The notes: a model not told the origin generated them from the sequence alone. A DNA stretch of 64,000 nucleotides from Bacillota bacterium (GCA_023392595.1 JAEVYU010000016.1:49487-113486), one strand, 5' to 3'; numbered from the stretch's first letter, positions 16,934 through 25,736 are shown. Program-made: numbers and translations.

Positions 16934-18457
16934 CTATTTGGCATACTCAACCGCCCGCGTTTCCCGGATAACCGTCACTTTAATCTGCCCCGGATATTCA
17001 AGCTCTTCTTCGATCCGTTTGACAATTTCCCTGGCGATTCTAACCGAATTAACATCATCAACCCGATCGGGCTTCACCATGATTCGGATTTCGCGCCCTG
17101 CCTGGATTGCGTAGGCTTTTTCAACCCCTTCAAAAGAATCGGCGATGTTTTCCAACTTTTCCAGCCGCTTGATGTAAGTTTCCAGGGTTTCACGTCTGGC
17201 GCCGGGTCGCGCCGCGGAAACCGCATCACAGGCCTGAACTAGAACCGCTTCTACAGTGTTGGCCTCGACATCCCCATGATGGGCAGCGATTGCGTTAACC
17301 ACTGCAAAACTTTCGCGGTACTTTTTGGCTAAGTCAGCGCCTATGGAAACATGCGGCCCTTCAATTTCATGATTGACAGCCTTCCCAATATCATGCAGCA
17401 AGCCCGCTCTCTTGGCCAAAGTAATATCGGCGCCAAGCTCTCCCGCCATCAGTCCACAAAGGTGAGCAACTTCAATGGAATGCTGTAAAACATTTTGACC
17501 ATAACTGGTTCGATATCTTAATCTACCCAACAATTTAATGATTTCAGGGTGAATGCCGTGAATTCCAGTCTCAAAAGTAGCTCTTTCGCCTTCTTCTTTA
17601 ATAATGGCTTCCACTTCTTTTTGAGATTTTTCAACCATCTCTTCTATGCGGGCAGGATGAATCCGACCGTCGACAATCAATTTTTCCAGGGCAAGCCTAG
17701 CAACCTCCCGCCGGATTGGATCAAACCCGGACAAAATAACTGCCTCCGGTGTATCATCAATGATCAAATCAATTCCCGTTAATGTCTCGAGCGCTCTGAT
17801 ATTACGGCCTTCCCGTCCAATGATCCTGCCTTTCATTTCATCATTGGGTAAAGCAACTACCGAAACCGTGGCCTCCGTGACATGATCAGCCGCGCACCTC
17901 TGAATTGCCAACGAAATAATCTCTCGAGCCTTACGATCGGATTCTTCTTTCGCTTTGTTTTCAAGTTCACGAATTTTAAGACCAATCTCTTGCTGCATTT
18001 CTTCTTCAACATCTTTTAATAATAACGCCTTGGCTTCCTCACTGCTAAGTCCCGATATTCTTTCCAATTCATGACGGTGTCTTTGATGGGTTTCTTGCAG
18101 TTCATTCCTTAATTTTTCAACTTCGCCCTCTTTTTTGGCGAGCGCCTCTTCCTTTTTCTCAATGATTTCTGATTTACGATCTAATGATTCTTCTTTTTGT
18201 ACTAAACGTTTCTCTAACCTTTGAATATCAGCACGGCGTTCCCGGTTTTCCCGTTCGAGCTCGTTTTTTACTTTTAATGCCTCTTCTTTGGCTTCCAACA
18301 AGGCTTCCCGCTTAATGGACTCCACCTCTTTTTTGGCATCCTCCATTAATTTACGGGCAGTTTCTTTAGCAGACTGCAGTTTTATCATACCATATAAAAC
18401 TGACCCCAAATAGCCTAATACCAACCCGATTATCAAGGCAATGACTATTCCAACCAT
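16934..18457 (-). CDS. rny: Ribonuclease Y
   Basis: The membrane-anchored endoribonuclease that starts mRNA decay in Firmicutes. 507 residues: N-terminal transmembrane helix (about 3-25), a long coiled coil rich in Glu, Lys and Arg (30-200), a KH domain with GRIIGREGRNIRALE (about 210-225), and an HD domain with HSIEVAHL and AGLLHDIGKA (about 330-360) followed by AAHHGDVE. All catalytic His and Asp residues are present. The ATG follows TTAGGAGGTG. Gene order recA-recX-rny-ymdB is conserved in the phylum. Confidence 0.97.
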   Translation of the reverse strand: MVGIVIALIIGLVLGYLGSVLYGMIKLQSAKETARKLMEDAKKEVESIKREALLEAKEEALKVKNELERENRERRADIQRLEKRLVQKEESLDRKSEIIEKKEEALAKKEGEVEKLRNELQETHQRHRHELERISGLSSEEAKALLLKDVEEEMQQEIGLKIRELENKAKEESDRKAREIISLAIQRCAADHVTEATVSVVALPNDEMKGRIIGREGRNIRALETLTGIDLIIDDTPEAVILSGFDPIRREVARLALEKLIVDGRIHPARIEEMVEKSQKEVEAIIKEEGERATFETGIHGIHPEIIKLLGRLRYRTSYGQNVLQHSIEVAHLCGLMAGELGADITLAKRAGLLHDIGKAVNHEIEGPHVSIGADLAKKYRESFAVVNAIAAHHGDVEANTVEAVLVQACDAVSAARPGARRETLETYIKRLEKLENIADSFEGVEKAYAIQAGREIRIMVKPDRVDDVNSVRIAREIVKRIEEELEYPGQIKVTVIRETRAVEYAK

Positions 18458-18561
18458 ACTTCACCTCCTAATATTTTATATCATAATTTTCTTACTAAAT
18501 GACTTCATAATTAACAGAAGTCCCCGTTTAATCAAAAATTGAGAATAAAAGGAAAAAAGAA

Positions 18562-18590
18562 TACAAAACAAGCCGAGTAAGAACTCGGCT
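18562..18590 (-). terminator. Intrinsic terminator after recA-recX
   Basis: Stem AGCCGAGT/ACTCGGCT (18571-18578 and 18583-18590) with loop AAGA, followed on the minus strand by TTGTTTTG. It lies 48 bp beyond the recX stop and isolates rny from the recA operon. Confidence 0.8.
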
Positions 18591-18637
18591 TTTGTTCTGT
18601 CCTCCGCAGTTTATTGTAAACTTTTTTAAATACGGTG

Positions 18638-19081
18638 TCAAGTAGGATCTATGCTAGGAAGACACTGGCGAACAGTATTTTCCGAAAAGCCATTTCTTAC
18701 CAAATAAGCGCTGACTTTTATTTTAGATTTCCCGGGAGTTGCCTTTTTTCTTATTAATGCCGCAGCAATCTCAAGTTCACTCTCTTCAGGGTAATATGCA
18801 TCCATAAGCTCATGAGTCATTTCTTTGCTTACGCCGTGGCTTTCCAGATCATGAAATACAAAGACGCGGCTTTTCATTCTAGCTTTGAGCTGATGGATTC
18901 TGGATTCTCCAAATTTTCGATCATCCACATAATTCCATTTTTCGACTTGCGAAAGGCTTTCCTCTATTGCTGCTTCAGTAAAACCGGCATCCTTTAATTT
19001 TTGAATTAATTGCCGTTTAGTGCAAGCGTGATGATTCAAATAACTCAAAGCCGCTTCCAAGGAACTGTTCAGAGGCTTCAA
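18638..19081 (-). CDS. recX: Regulatory protein RecX
   Basis: Binds RecA filaments and inhibits or remodels them. 147 residues made of three-helix repeats: ALSYLNHHACTKRQLIQKLKDAGF, SLSQVEKWNYVDDRKFGESRI and the C-terminal VSAYLVRNGFSENTVRQCL are the usual RecX landmarks. The TTG start is 3 bp beyond the recA stop and uses AAAGGAAAG inside the recA end, so the two genes are translationally linked and share the SOS promoter. Confidence 0.93.
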   Translation of the reverse strand: MKPLNSSLEAALSYLNHHACTKRQLIQKLKDAGFTEAAIEESLSQVEKWNYVDDRKFGESRIHQLKARMKSRVFVFHDLESHGVSKEMTHELMDAYYPEESELEIAAALIRKKATPGKSKIKVSAYLVRNGFSENTVRQCLPSIDPT

Positions 19082-19084
19082 CGG

Positions 19085-20155
19085 TCACTTTCCTTTCGCA
19101 GTTTCCTTCGAAGCCGCGGTTTCTTTAGAAGTCTCTTTGGGGCCGGATTTCACAGCCACCTCATCTTTTATCAATCCTACGCCTATACGAACCTTTTTCT
19201 CGATTTCACTTAACAAGTTGGGATCCTTCTTTAAGAAATCCCGGGCATTTTCACGGCCTTGGCCGATTCTGTTTTCGCCGTAAGAAAACCAGGCGCCGCT
19301 TTTGTTGATAATATTGAGATCGACTGCCATGTCTAATATACAACCGGCTTTTGAAATTCCTTCACCGTATAAGATATCAAACTCTCCCTCTTTGAAAGGC
19401 GGAGCCACTTTATTTTTTACAACTTTGGCCTTAGTCCGGCTGCCGATAATATCTGTTCCTTGTTTAAGGGTTTCAACTTTTCGAATCTCAAGCCGTACCG
19501 ACGAATAAAATTTAAGCGCCCGGCCGCCCGGAGTGGTTTCAGGGTTGCCAAACATAACTCCGACTTTTTCACGAATCTGGTTGATAAAAATAGTCACCGT
19601 ATTGGATTTGCTAATGACGGCGGTTAATTTACGTAAAGCTTGCGACATCAGGCGGGCTTGTAAGCCGACATGGGCATCGCCCATCTCCCCCTCAATCTCA
19701 GCCTGAGGGGTTAACGCAGCCACAGAGTCAATAATAATCAAATCAACAGCACCGCTACGAATTAAAGCCTCGCATATCTCCAACGCCTGTTCCCCGGTAT
19801 CCGGCTGGGAAATCAATAAATTATCAATATCCACTCCCAGTTTCTTCGCATACACCGGATCCAATGCATGTTCGGCATCGATAAAAGCAGCGATTCCTCC
19901 TATACGTTGAGCCTCAGCCGCCATGTGCAGGGCCACTGTGGTTTTACCGGAAGACTCAGGTCCATAAATCTCAACAATCCTTCCACGGGGGATTCCCCCC
20001 ACTCCCAAAGCCAAATCCAACGAAAGGGCGCCGGTAGGTATCGTTTCAATACTAAGTTTATCAGCAGATTCTCCCAATTTCATAATCGAACCTTTGCCAA
20101 ATTGTTTCTCAATTTGTAATAAAGCGACTTCCAAGGCTTTTTCTTTATCAGCCAT
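19085..20155 (-). CDS. recA: Recombinase RecA
   Basis: The DNA strand-exchange ATPase and LexA co-protease. From the ATG at 20155 (GAGGAG seven bases upstream; preferred to an in-frame start at 20182) the protein has 356 residues. Walker A GPESSGKT is at 65-72, Walker B LIIIDSVAAL and the L2 region VIFINQIREKVGVMFGNPETTPGG-type sequence are intact. The C-terminus after residue 325 is a Lys/Thr/Glu-rich tail. It forms an operon with recX under a promoter overlapped by a LexA-type site. Confidence 0.98.
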   Translation of the reverse strand: MADKEKALEVALLQIEKQFGKGSIMKLGESADKLSIETIPTGALSLDLALGVGGIPRGRIVEIYGPESSGKTTVALHMAAEAQRIGGIAAFIDAEHALDPVYAKKLGVDIDNLLISQPDTGEQALEICEALIRSGAVDLIIIDSVAALTPQAEIEGEMGDAHVGLQARLMSQALRKLTAVISKSNTVTIFINQIREKVGVMFGNPETTPGGRALKFYSSVRLEIRKVETLKQGTDIIGSRTKAKVVKNKVAPPFKEGEFDILYGEGISKAGCILDMAVDLNIINKSGAWFSYGENRIGQGRENARDFLKKDPNLLSEIEKKVRIGVGLIKDEVAVKSGPKETSKETAASKETAKGK

Positions 20156-20175
20156 TCCAGTTCTCCTCACTTTGC

Positions 20176-20223
20176 CAAACATTTGTTCTGTATCAGTATA
20201 TCAAAGAGTTGAGCTCCTGTCAA
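20176..20223 (-). promoter_or_regulatory. recA promoter and SOS (LexA) box
   Basis: On the minus strand TTGACA (20223-20218), 17 bp, TATACT (20200-20195) form a near-consensus vegetative promoter. The sequence AGAACAAATGTTTG (20189-20176) follows immediately and fits the Gram-positive LexA operator GAACnnnnGTTC at 7 of 8 fixed bases. It overlaps the predicted transcription start, 21 bp before the recA ATG, so LexA would block initiation. Confidence 0.8.
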
Positions 20224-20248
20224 TTTTTAGTTAAAAAATGACGGAAAC

Positions 20249-20845
20249 TCAAAGCTGTTTTTCAAATTGAAATTCTTCAACCCTTTTATAAACAGCTCCG
20301 CTTGGATATAAATTACTTTCAATTAATGAAAAACTGCAGACCGGCATGGCCGTTTCAAAACCGAGTTTTGGTAAAGAAAACTCCACCGGCATTCCAGAAG
20401 AATGAAAGGATAATGAAGGGTTTCTCCCGGAGTAATCCTCCTGCTTAGCCCTGGCGATCGTTACATGAGGCTGAAAGGGTTGATCACTTTTTCCAAAACC
20501 TTGTTCCAGGCAATTACTTTCTACAAGATCCGCCAATTGTATTAATTCTTGCCCGCCCTTTTCGGCTCCGATCCATATAATACGCGGAGTCCCGCTTTTT
20601 GGAAAAAAGCCTATATTTCCAAGACGTAATAGAAAAGGACGGCTTTGGGTTGCGGCCATCTTCAAAGCCAGACTTAACTCATTCAATCTGCCTTTCGGCA
20701 ATTCTCCTAAAAATTTCAGGGTGAAATGCAAGTTTTGGCGTTTTGTCCATTTCCACCCCAAAATCTCTTCCCTGGAACGTTCTATATAGTTCATCACCGC
20801 ATCCTGAATCTCTTCTGAAAGCCATACTCCAACAAATAAACGCAT
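20249..20845 (-). CDS. thpR: RNA 2',3'-cyclic phosphodiesterase (2H family)
   Basis: Opens 2',3'-cyclic phosphate RNA ends (formerly called 2'-5' RNA ligase). The 198 residues hold the two catalytic H-x-T-x motifs HFTLKFLG (about 41) and HVTIARAK (about 127) of the 2H superfamily. The N-terminus MRLFVGVWLSEEIQ is typical. It lies between cinA and recA, as in many clostridia. No clear ribosome-binding site precedes the ATG, and a strong hairpin occupies the gap upstream. Confidence 0.92.
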   Translation of the reverse strand: MRLFVGVWLSEEIQDAVMNYIERSREEILGWKWTKRQNLHFTLKFLGELPKGRLNELSLALKMAATQSRPFLLRLGNIGFFPKSGTPRIIWIGAEKGGQELIQLADLVESNCLEQGFGKSDQPFQPHVTIARAKQEDYSGRNPSLSFHSSGMPVEFSLPKLGFETAMPVCSFSLIESNLYPSGAVYKRVEEFQFEKQL

Positions 20846-20868
20846 CGTTTCATACGGTTGACCGTCGC

Positions 20869-20907
20869 TATCGGCGCTGGCTAATACCTGTCAGCCAAAA
20901 GCCGATA
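20869..20907. other. Long hairpin between cinA and thpR
   Basis: TATCGGC (20869-20875) pairs with GCCGATA (20901-20907). Inside it a second stem TGGCT/AGCCA forms, leaving a short loop. There is no uridine tract on either strand, so it is not a typical terminator. It may stabilise or process the cinA-thpR transcript. Confidence 0.5.
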
Positions 20908-20940
20908 AGGAAGCAAATATGTCAACCTCTCCTTTACATT

Positions 20941-22200
20941 TCAACTTTCGGTATAGGCCCCTTTCAGGCACTGCCACAATAAAGTCAGCGCAGCTTGAGC
21001 CGATGCCTCTTTATTGCCCAGCCGGTCCGATTTAAAAAGTCGTTTTTCCACCTTCGCTATTCCCGGCAAATCCACCGCAAAATATACCAAACCAACTGGC
21101 TTTTCCGGACTGCCGCCATCGGGTCCGGCTATACCCGTGACTGCCACACCCGCATCAGCTCCCGTAAGCTTACGGATTCCGGCAGCCATAGCCCCTGCAG
21201 TTTCAGCGCTCACTGCCCCAAATGTCGCAAGCATTTCTTCAGGGACCCCCAAAAGGTTCATTTTAAGCTCATTGCTATAGCTATTGACCCCGCCCAGGAA
21301 ATAAGCGGAACTTCCCGGTATGTTGGTGATGCGGTGTGAAATCAGGCCCCCGGTACAAGATTCCGCAGTCGCCAGTTTCCATCCTTTGGCCTTTAATATT
21401 TGGCCAACAACCGTTTCCAAATTATCATGATTATATCCATAAATATAGGAACCCAGACGCTCTTGTATTAAAGCAGTTACTTGATGAATTGAACTCTGAT
21501 TTTCGGCTTCATCATGTCCCTTGACGGTTACCCGCAATATAACCTCGCCGGTTCCGGCATAAGGGGCAATGGTAGGGTTGGTTTGACTGTGAATGAGGTC
21601 AATAACTTGTTCTTCCATGGCCGACTCACCGATTCCAACCATTTTGATAAAAAGGGATGAGAGAACCGGGCTGTTTTCTTTGGTAAGCCATTGCGTGATT
21701 TGAGTTTTCACCGCAGCTTCCCAAATTCCTTTCAATTCCCGTGGCACTCCCGGTAAGGCCACTAAGAAATGGTTGTCCTTGGACACCAACATACAAGGAG
21801 CCGTACCCAGGTGGTTGGGAATGACTTGTCCGGATTTTGGGAACATTGCTTGACGGCGGTTACTCTCAACCAGCGGTCTTTGAGTATGGTGAAAGTGTTT
21901 TTGAATTTGGTCCCAGGCTTCTTCGTTAAATTCTAAGTCTTCATGAAGTAATCCGGCTACCGCTTCCCGGGTTAGATCGTCCTGCGTGGGCCCGAGTCCT
22001 CCGGACAAAATCAAAAAATCCGCCCTTTTCCATGCCAGTTCAAGGGCAGCGATAATCCGTTCCAGATTATCTCCCACCGTTGTCTTATGGTATAGATTAA
22101 TACCAAAAAGGGCCAATTCTTTGGCTAAAAATTGGGCATTCGTATCTACAATTTGCCCTAACAATAACTCCGTACCGATACAAATAATTTCTGCTTGCAA
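20941..22200 (-). CDS. cinA: CinA-family competence/damage protein (NMN deamidase/ADP-ribose pyrophosphatase)
   Basis: 419 residues with two domains: an N-terminal molybdopterin-binding-like COG1058 domain (AEIICIGTELLLGQIVDTNA, LILSGGLGPTQDDLT), and a C-terminal CinA domain (LATAESCTGGLISHRIT, VTGIAGPDGGSPEKPVG) that hydrolyses NMN to NaMN in studied members. The COG1058 half acts on ADP-ribose. The start is TTG with GTGAGG close by. cinA next to recA is a conserved pairing linked to competence in some Firmicutes. Confidence 0.96.
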   Translation of the reverse strand: MQAEIICIGTELLLGQIVDTNAQFLAKELALFGINLYHKTTVGDNLERIIAALELAWKRADFLILSGGLGPTQDDLTREAVAGLLHEDLEFNEEAWDQIQKHFHHTQRPLVESNRRQAMFPKSGQVIPNHLGTAPCMLVSKDNHFLVALPGVPRELKGIWEAAVKTQITQWLTKENSPVLSSLFIKMVGIGESAMEEQVIDLIHSQTNPTIAPYAGTGEVILRVTVKGHDEAENQSSIHQVTALIQERLGSYIYGYNHDNLETVVGQILKAKGWKLATAESCTGGLISHRITNIPGSSAYFLGGVNSYSNELKMNLLGVPEEMLATFGAVSAETAGAMAAGIRKLTGADAGVAVTGIAGPDGGSPEKPVGLVYFAVDLPGIAKVEKRLFKSDRLGNKEASAQAALTLLWQCLKGAYTES

Positions 22201-22317
22201 ATCCTCACCCGCCTGTTATTGATCTATATTATCTCCAGCCAAAACAGCTTTGATTATTTTCTAAATCTCATGAGTACTTCTGGAAAATCCTTCGAATTCC
22301 TTTTCCTTCCTCAAGGT

Positions 22318-23064
22318 CTAATCCAATTCGCTAAATTTAGTGATTTGGTTTGTAAAAAAAGCGAGTATGCCATGATAAACCGCTTCTGCAATCCGGTCGC
22401 GATAATTCGAATCATTTAAACGTTCTGCCTCGTCCGGATTTGATAAAAAGCCGATTTCAATCATCACACCGGGCATCCTGGTATCATTGAGCACCCGAAA
22501 ATCTCCGGCCTTAGGGCGCCGTCTATTGGGGCCCAACTCTTTGACCAGAGAATACTGAATCGCATAAGCCAACTTTTTGGAAAGCCGGTTCCTGGGATTA
22601 AAGAATGTTTGCGCTCCGTAATAAATCCTCTGGGGAAAACTGTTGGCATGAATCGATAAAAAAATGTCGGCTTCGCTCCTATTGGCAACCTGTGTACGGT
22701 AACATAAGTCCCGCAGCTTTTTGGATGAGGAACCCGTATTTTCATCAAAGAAATCCCGGTCCTCTTGACGCGTCATGACGCAATAAACCCCAACCCGTGA
22801 AAGATATTTCTTAAGCCGTAACGCCACATCCAGATTAATATTCTTTTCTACTACCCCGGTGCTCGATTTGGCGCCGGGATCACCGCCGCCGTGTCCGGCA
22901 TCGATGACCACTTTTTTACCTGAGACCAGTGAAGACAGTGGTAAATTAGTCCATATCGCCGGTTCGCGGAGCATCCAGATTCCCAGCCCCAAGACCAAAG
23001 CAATCATTAAAACATATAGGGCCTTTGAATGAAGTGTTACCACAATAAGGTGTTTTCGAAACAT
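22318..23064 (-). CDS. cwlD: N-acetylmuramoyl-L-alanine amidase, CwlD type
   Basis: A zinc amidase that trims peptide side chains from muramic acid; CwlD acts in making muramic-delta-lactam in the spore cortex. 248 residues from the ATG at 23064, which follows GGGAGGGTGGGA; an upstream in-frame start has no such site. One N-terminal transmembrane segment (about 10-32) is followed by the Amidase_3 domain: zinc ligands in IDAGHGGGDPG, VVEKNI and LSIHANSF, and the catalytic Glu in IEIGFLSNPDEA. The overall alignment to CwlD, including RRPKAGDFRVLNDT, is close, supporting the sporulation assignment over a vegetative amidase. Confidence 0.85.
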   Translation of the reverse strand: MFRKHLIVVTLHSKALYVLMIALVLGLGIWMLREPAIWTNLPLSSLVSGKKVVIDAGHGGGDPGAKSSTGVVEKNINLDVALRLKKYLSRVGVYCVMTRQEDRDFFDENTGSSSKKLRDLCYRTQVANRSEADIFLSIHANSFPQRIYYGAQTFFNPRNRLSKKLAYAIQYSLVKELGPNRRRPKAGDFRVLNDTRMPGVMIEIGFLSNPDEAERLNDSNYRDRIAEAVYHGILAFFTNQITKFSELD

Positions 23065-23178
23065 ATCCCACCCTCCCTGCATTTTCCTAATGACCAAGAT
23101 ATTCATGGGAGAGTAAAACTAGAATGAAATCCAGACAAAGTAAGTGACGATGCTGACCAGAGGATTTTTTAAATTGCA

Positions 23179-23207
23179 TTGACATCATCACCGTTATTTG
23201 TTATTAT
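23179..23207 (+). promoter_or_regulatory. Vegetative promoter of speD
   Basis: TTGACA (23179-23184), 17-bp spacer, TATTAT (23202-23207): five of six at -10 and a perfect -35. Predicted start near 23214, leaving about 190 nt of leader before the speD ATG. Confidence 0.75.
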
Positions 23208-23265
23208 ATTTTTGTTTGTTAAAGAGTGGGGAGCGTGAAAAAATCCCGTCCCAATTGAATAATCT

Positions 23266-23341
23266 CCTGATCTAACATATATCCCGAGGCGAGAACAGCC
23301 GGTATTGGACCGGATGCATCATCGGGTAAAGGGAAATCAGG
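23266..23341 (+). promoter_or_regulatory. Structured leader RNA upstream of speD, possible cis-regulator
   Basis: Three nested stems: P1 CCTGAT (23266-23271) with ATCAGG (23336-23341); P2 CCCGA (23283-23287) with TCGGG (23322-23326); P3 CCGGT (23299-23303) with ACCGG (23309-23313), loop ATTGG. Purine-rich single-stranded joins lie between P1 and P2. It does not match a riboswitch class I know (SAM-I consensus parts are absent). Regulation by S-adenosylmethionine or polyamines would fit the gene, as inference. Confidence 0.5.
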
Positions 23342-23404
23342 GTGCTTATGGGTCAAAATGTTCTTCCTGACCAGAAGATTTTAACGAAGGAGAGGTTGAG
23401 GGGA

Positions 23405-23785
23405 ATGTCGACTTTTGATACTGTAGGTGCTCACGTTCTGGCGGATTTCTGGGGATGCCAGTTCGAAAAGCTCGATGATGCCGAACTGTTAATGGACAGT
23501 TTGAGACAAGCCGCTTGCAAAGCCAAGATGACGATTCTTGGTGAGGAATCTTACAAATTTTATCCCCAGGGTTTTACGGGTTTACTTCTTTTATCCGAAA
23601 GCCATATTTCAATTCATACTTATCCGGAGCGCGGGTACGCAGCTATCGATGTCTACACATGCGGTGGCGGTATGACCCAACGGGCTATTGAGTTTTTAAA
23701 AGAAGTCCTTCAGCCCACCAGCATCCACGAAATGCATGTCCGGCGCGGGCGTCCTGATGCATCTTTTAAAGTGAACGCATCGTAA
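23405..23785 (+). CDS. speD: S-adenosylmethionine decarboxylase proenzyme
   Basis: Supplies decarboxylated SAM, the aminopropyl donor for spermidine. 126 residues from the ATG at 23405, chosen over 23342 because of GGAGAGG and GAGGGG just upstream and fit to the family. The proenzyme cleaves itself between E65 and S66 in LSESHISIH, producing the pyruvoyl cofactor. His71 and Cys86 (VYTCGG) match the processing and catalytic residues of the prokaryotic class 1B enzyme. It is monocistronic, with its own promoter, leader and terminator. Spermidine synthase is not in the window. Confidence 0.95.
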   Translation: MSTFDTVGAHVLADFWGCQFEKLDDAELLMDSLRQAACKAKMTILGEESYKFYPQGFTGLLLLSESHISIHTYPERGYAAIDVYTCGGGMTQRAIEFLKEVLQPTSIHEMHVRRGRPDASFKVNAS

Positions 23786-23791
23786 AAATTA

Positions 23792-23829
23792 AAACTGGCC
23801 ATTCTTTATGGGAATTCGCCAGTTTTTTT
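23792..23829 (+). terminator. speD terminator
   Basis: Stem AAACTGGC (23792-23799) with GCCAGTTT (23818-23825), followed by a run of T residues on the plus strand, 7 bp after the speD stop. Confidence 0.85.
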
Positions 23830-23869
23830 CCCATTACCGAGCATCTCATTGAGCTGCAATTTTTAAAAT

Positions 23870-23908
23870 CATATTGGAGCCAGGCTTGAGCACACCAGGC
23901 CTGGTTCC
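23870..23908 (-). terminator. Hairpin ending the sugar ABC transporter operon
   Basis: A 10-bp stem with one mismatch, GGAACCAGGC/GCCTGGCTCC (minus strand, 23908-23899 and 23885-23876), then AATATGATTTTAAAAATT. The uridine tract is imperfect. It lies 49 bp past the permease stop. On the plus strand it is followed by CGCCCTTTTT, so it could work both ways. Confidence 0.55.
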
Positions 23909-23956
23909 TTTCGCCCTTTTTAAGCCTACCTCAATAGCAGGATCTCCGGTATCCTT

Positions 23957-24814
23957 TCAGCCTTTAATCGCCCCTTCAATCATTCCACGGATTACCAGTT
24001 TATTAAACCTCGTGTAAATCAAAATCATCGGCAGGCTGACTAAGATCATCGCCGCGGCTTGAGCTGGGTAGTTGGTAGAATACTGGGTCCCAATCGTCGC
24101 CAAACCTACCGGCAAAGTATAATCTTCCGTGTTTTGAAGCATAATCAGGGGAAAAAGAAAACCGTTCCAAGCTCCCAAAAAAGTAAAAATCCCTACCGTA
24201 GCTGCTGCCGGTTTAGCCATCGGCATCATCACCTTAACAAAAACACCTATCTCGCTGGCACCGTCGATCCGGGCCGCTTCAGCCAAAGAATCCGGAATAT
24301 TCATAAAAAAGCCGCGGAAAATATACATGGCTATGGGAATTCCAAAGGCAACGCCAGGGCCTATAACCGATAAGGGACTATTGATGACTCCCAGTTGACG
24401 TGAAAAAATGAATACCGGCATTAAAACCATATGAACCGGTACCATTAACGCGCCCAGGATAATAAAGGCCAGAAGCCGAATAAACCGGGATGAATACTTG
24501 GCAACGACATACCCTGCCATCGCTCCGATGATTAAAACAGCCACCAAGGTGGCAATGGCGATTATTCCGGAATTAACGGCCCAATTCCAGAAATACTGCG
24601 CAGTAAGAACATTTTTATAATTTTCAAACCGCAACGCCTGGGGCCAAAGCATTTTATAATATTCATTCAGGTCTTGAAATGAAATATAAACCAAATAAAA
24701 CAATGGGACAAGGACGACTAAGCTTAATAACACTAAATAGATTTTGGAAAAAACGTTGGCATTCTTGCGTTGAGAATTTCTTTGGCCGCCGCTCATTGCC
24801 CTCTCAGACTTCAT
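23957..24814 (-). CDS. Carbohydrate ABC transporter permease (MalG/AraQ type)
   Basis: An inner-membrane channel subunit of a CUT1-family sugar importer. 285 residues from the ATG at 24814, seven bases after AAAGGAGGT; the start overlaps the end of the partner permease by 11 bp. Six transmembrane segments are visible, from VFSKIYLVLLSLVVLVPLFY to a last one near the C-terminus. The EAA loop EAARIDGASEIGVFVKVMMPM-type sequence lies near residue 185 and contacts the ATPase. No ATPase is encoded in the operon, so a shared MsmK-type ATPase elsewhere is likely. Confidence 0.92.
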   Translation of the reverse strand: MKSERAMSGGQRNSQRKNANVFSKIYLVLLSLVVLVPLFYLVYISFQDLNEYYKMLWPQALRFENYKNVLTAQYFWNWAVNSGIIAIATLVAVLIIGAMAGYVVAKYSSRFIRLLAFIILGALMVPVHMVLMPVFIFSRQLGVINSPLSVIGPGVAFGIPIAMYIFRGFFMNIPDSLAEAARIDGASEIGVFVKVMMPMAKPAAATVGIFTFLGAWNGFLFPLIMLQNTEDYTLPVGLATIGTQYSTNYPAQAAAMILVSLPMILIYTRFNKLVIRGMIEGAIKG

Positions 24815-25736
24815 GGGTCCGACCTCCTTTGGCGTTTTCACGTTGCCAGAAGTTTTGAATCGTTGTGGCAAGAAGGGCGCACGCCAAAATCACTACGGCT
24901 ATCGCCCCGCCATAGCCAAACTCCCGGGCTTGAAAAGCCCTATTATACATGTAAGTGGCCAATACATCGGTGCGGTGAAACGGACCGCCTCCGGTAATAA
25001 TCCAGATTAAATCGAAAAATTGGAAGGAGCCGATTAAACTGATAATCAGTGAGACCCGTAACACTTCCGACAGCATCGGGATAATGACCTGCCCCACTAA
25101 TATTCTGCCCTTGGCTCCGTCAATTAAAGCGGCTTCCAGGATTTCGGAAGGCAACGAATTTAATCCCGCCGAATGAATCAGACAGTGGTATCCAAAATAT
25201 ACCCACACCGTCACTACTAAAATGGCGCCGATGGCAGTTTTGGGATCCGTCAGCCAGACATGGGCCAATCCCCCAAGATGAGCAGCCCTCAAAAAAGTGT
25301 TGACCACCCCGGATTGATAATCATAAATGAACCGCCACAACAAACCAATCATAACCATAGTCAAAATACAGGGGATATAAAAAATTACCTTTGATATTTC
25401 GCCCCATTTACTTTTAACCTTATAAACGATATAGGCTGTAAAAAATGATAACGGAAGCTGAATGAATAGGGATGCAACGATTATCAACAAGTTGTTTTGG
25501 AGTGAGTTATAAAAATAGGTGTCCTTAAACAGGCGTTTATAATTGTCAAATCCGACCCAGGTCATTTCTTTGGATATACCGTTCCAAGAATGCAATGAAA
25601 AATTGAAAGTCGATACAATGGGCCAGTATGCATAAATTAATATCAATATCAAAGCAGGGCCGATAAATAAACCGATAAATAACTTACGCCGCCAGAAACC
25701 GGCTAATTTTTTCCCGGCTGTTGTCCGATTTATCAT
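24804..25736 (-). CDS. Carbohydrate ABC transporter permease (MalF/UgpA type)
   Basis: 310 residues from the ATG at 25736, preceded by AAGGAGGAGG; earlier in-frame starts lack a site. It has six transmembrane helices, beginning KLFIGLFIGPALILILIYAYW. The EAA motif is EILEAALIDGAKGRILVGQVIIP, with the conserved Gly at the right spacing. It pairs with the overlapping downstream permease. The fused N-terminus is short, as in UgpA/MsmF rather than enteric MalF. Confidence 0.92.
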   Translation of the reverse strand: MINRTTAGKKLAGFWRRKLFIGLFIGPALILILIYAYWPIVSTFNFSLHSWNGISKEMTWVGFDNYKRLFKDTYFYNSLQNNLLIIVASLFIQLPLSFFTAYIVYKVKSKWGEISKVIFYIPCILTMVMIGLLWRFIYDYQSGVVNTFLRAAHLGGLAHVWLTDPKTAIGAILVVTVWVYFGYHCLIHSAGLNSLPSEILEAALIDGAKGRILVGQVIIPMLSEVLRVSLIISLIGSFQFFDLIWIITGGGPFHRTDVLATYMYNRAFQAREFGYGGAIAVVILACALLATTIQNFWQRENAKGGRTHEV

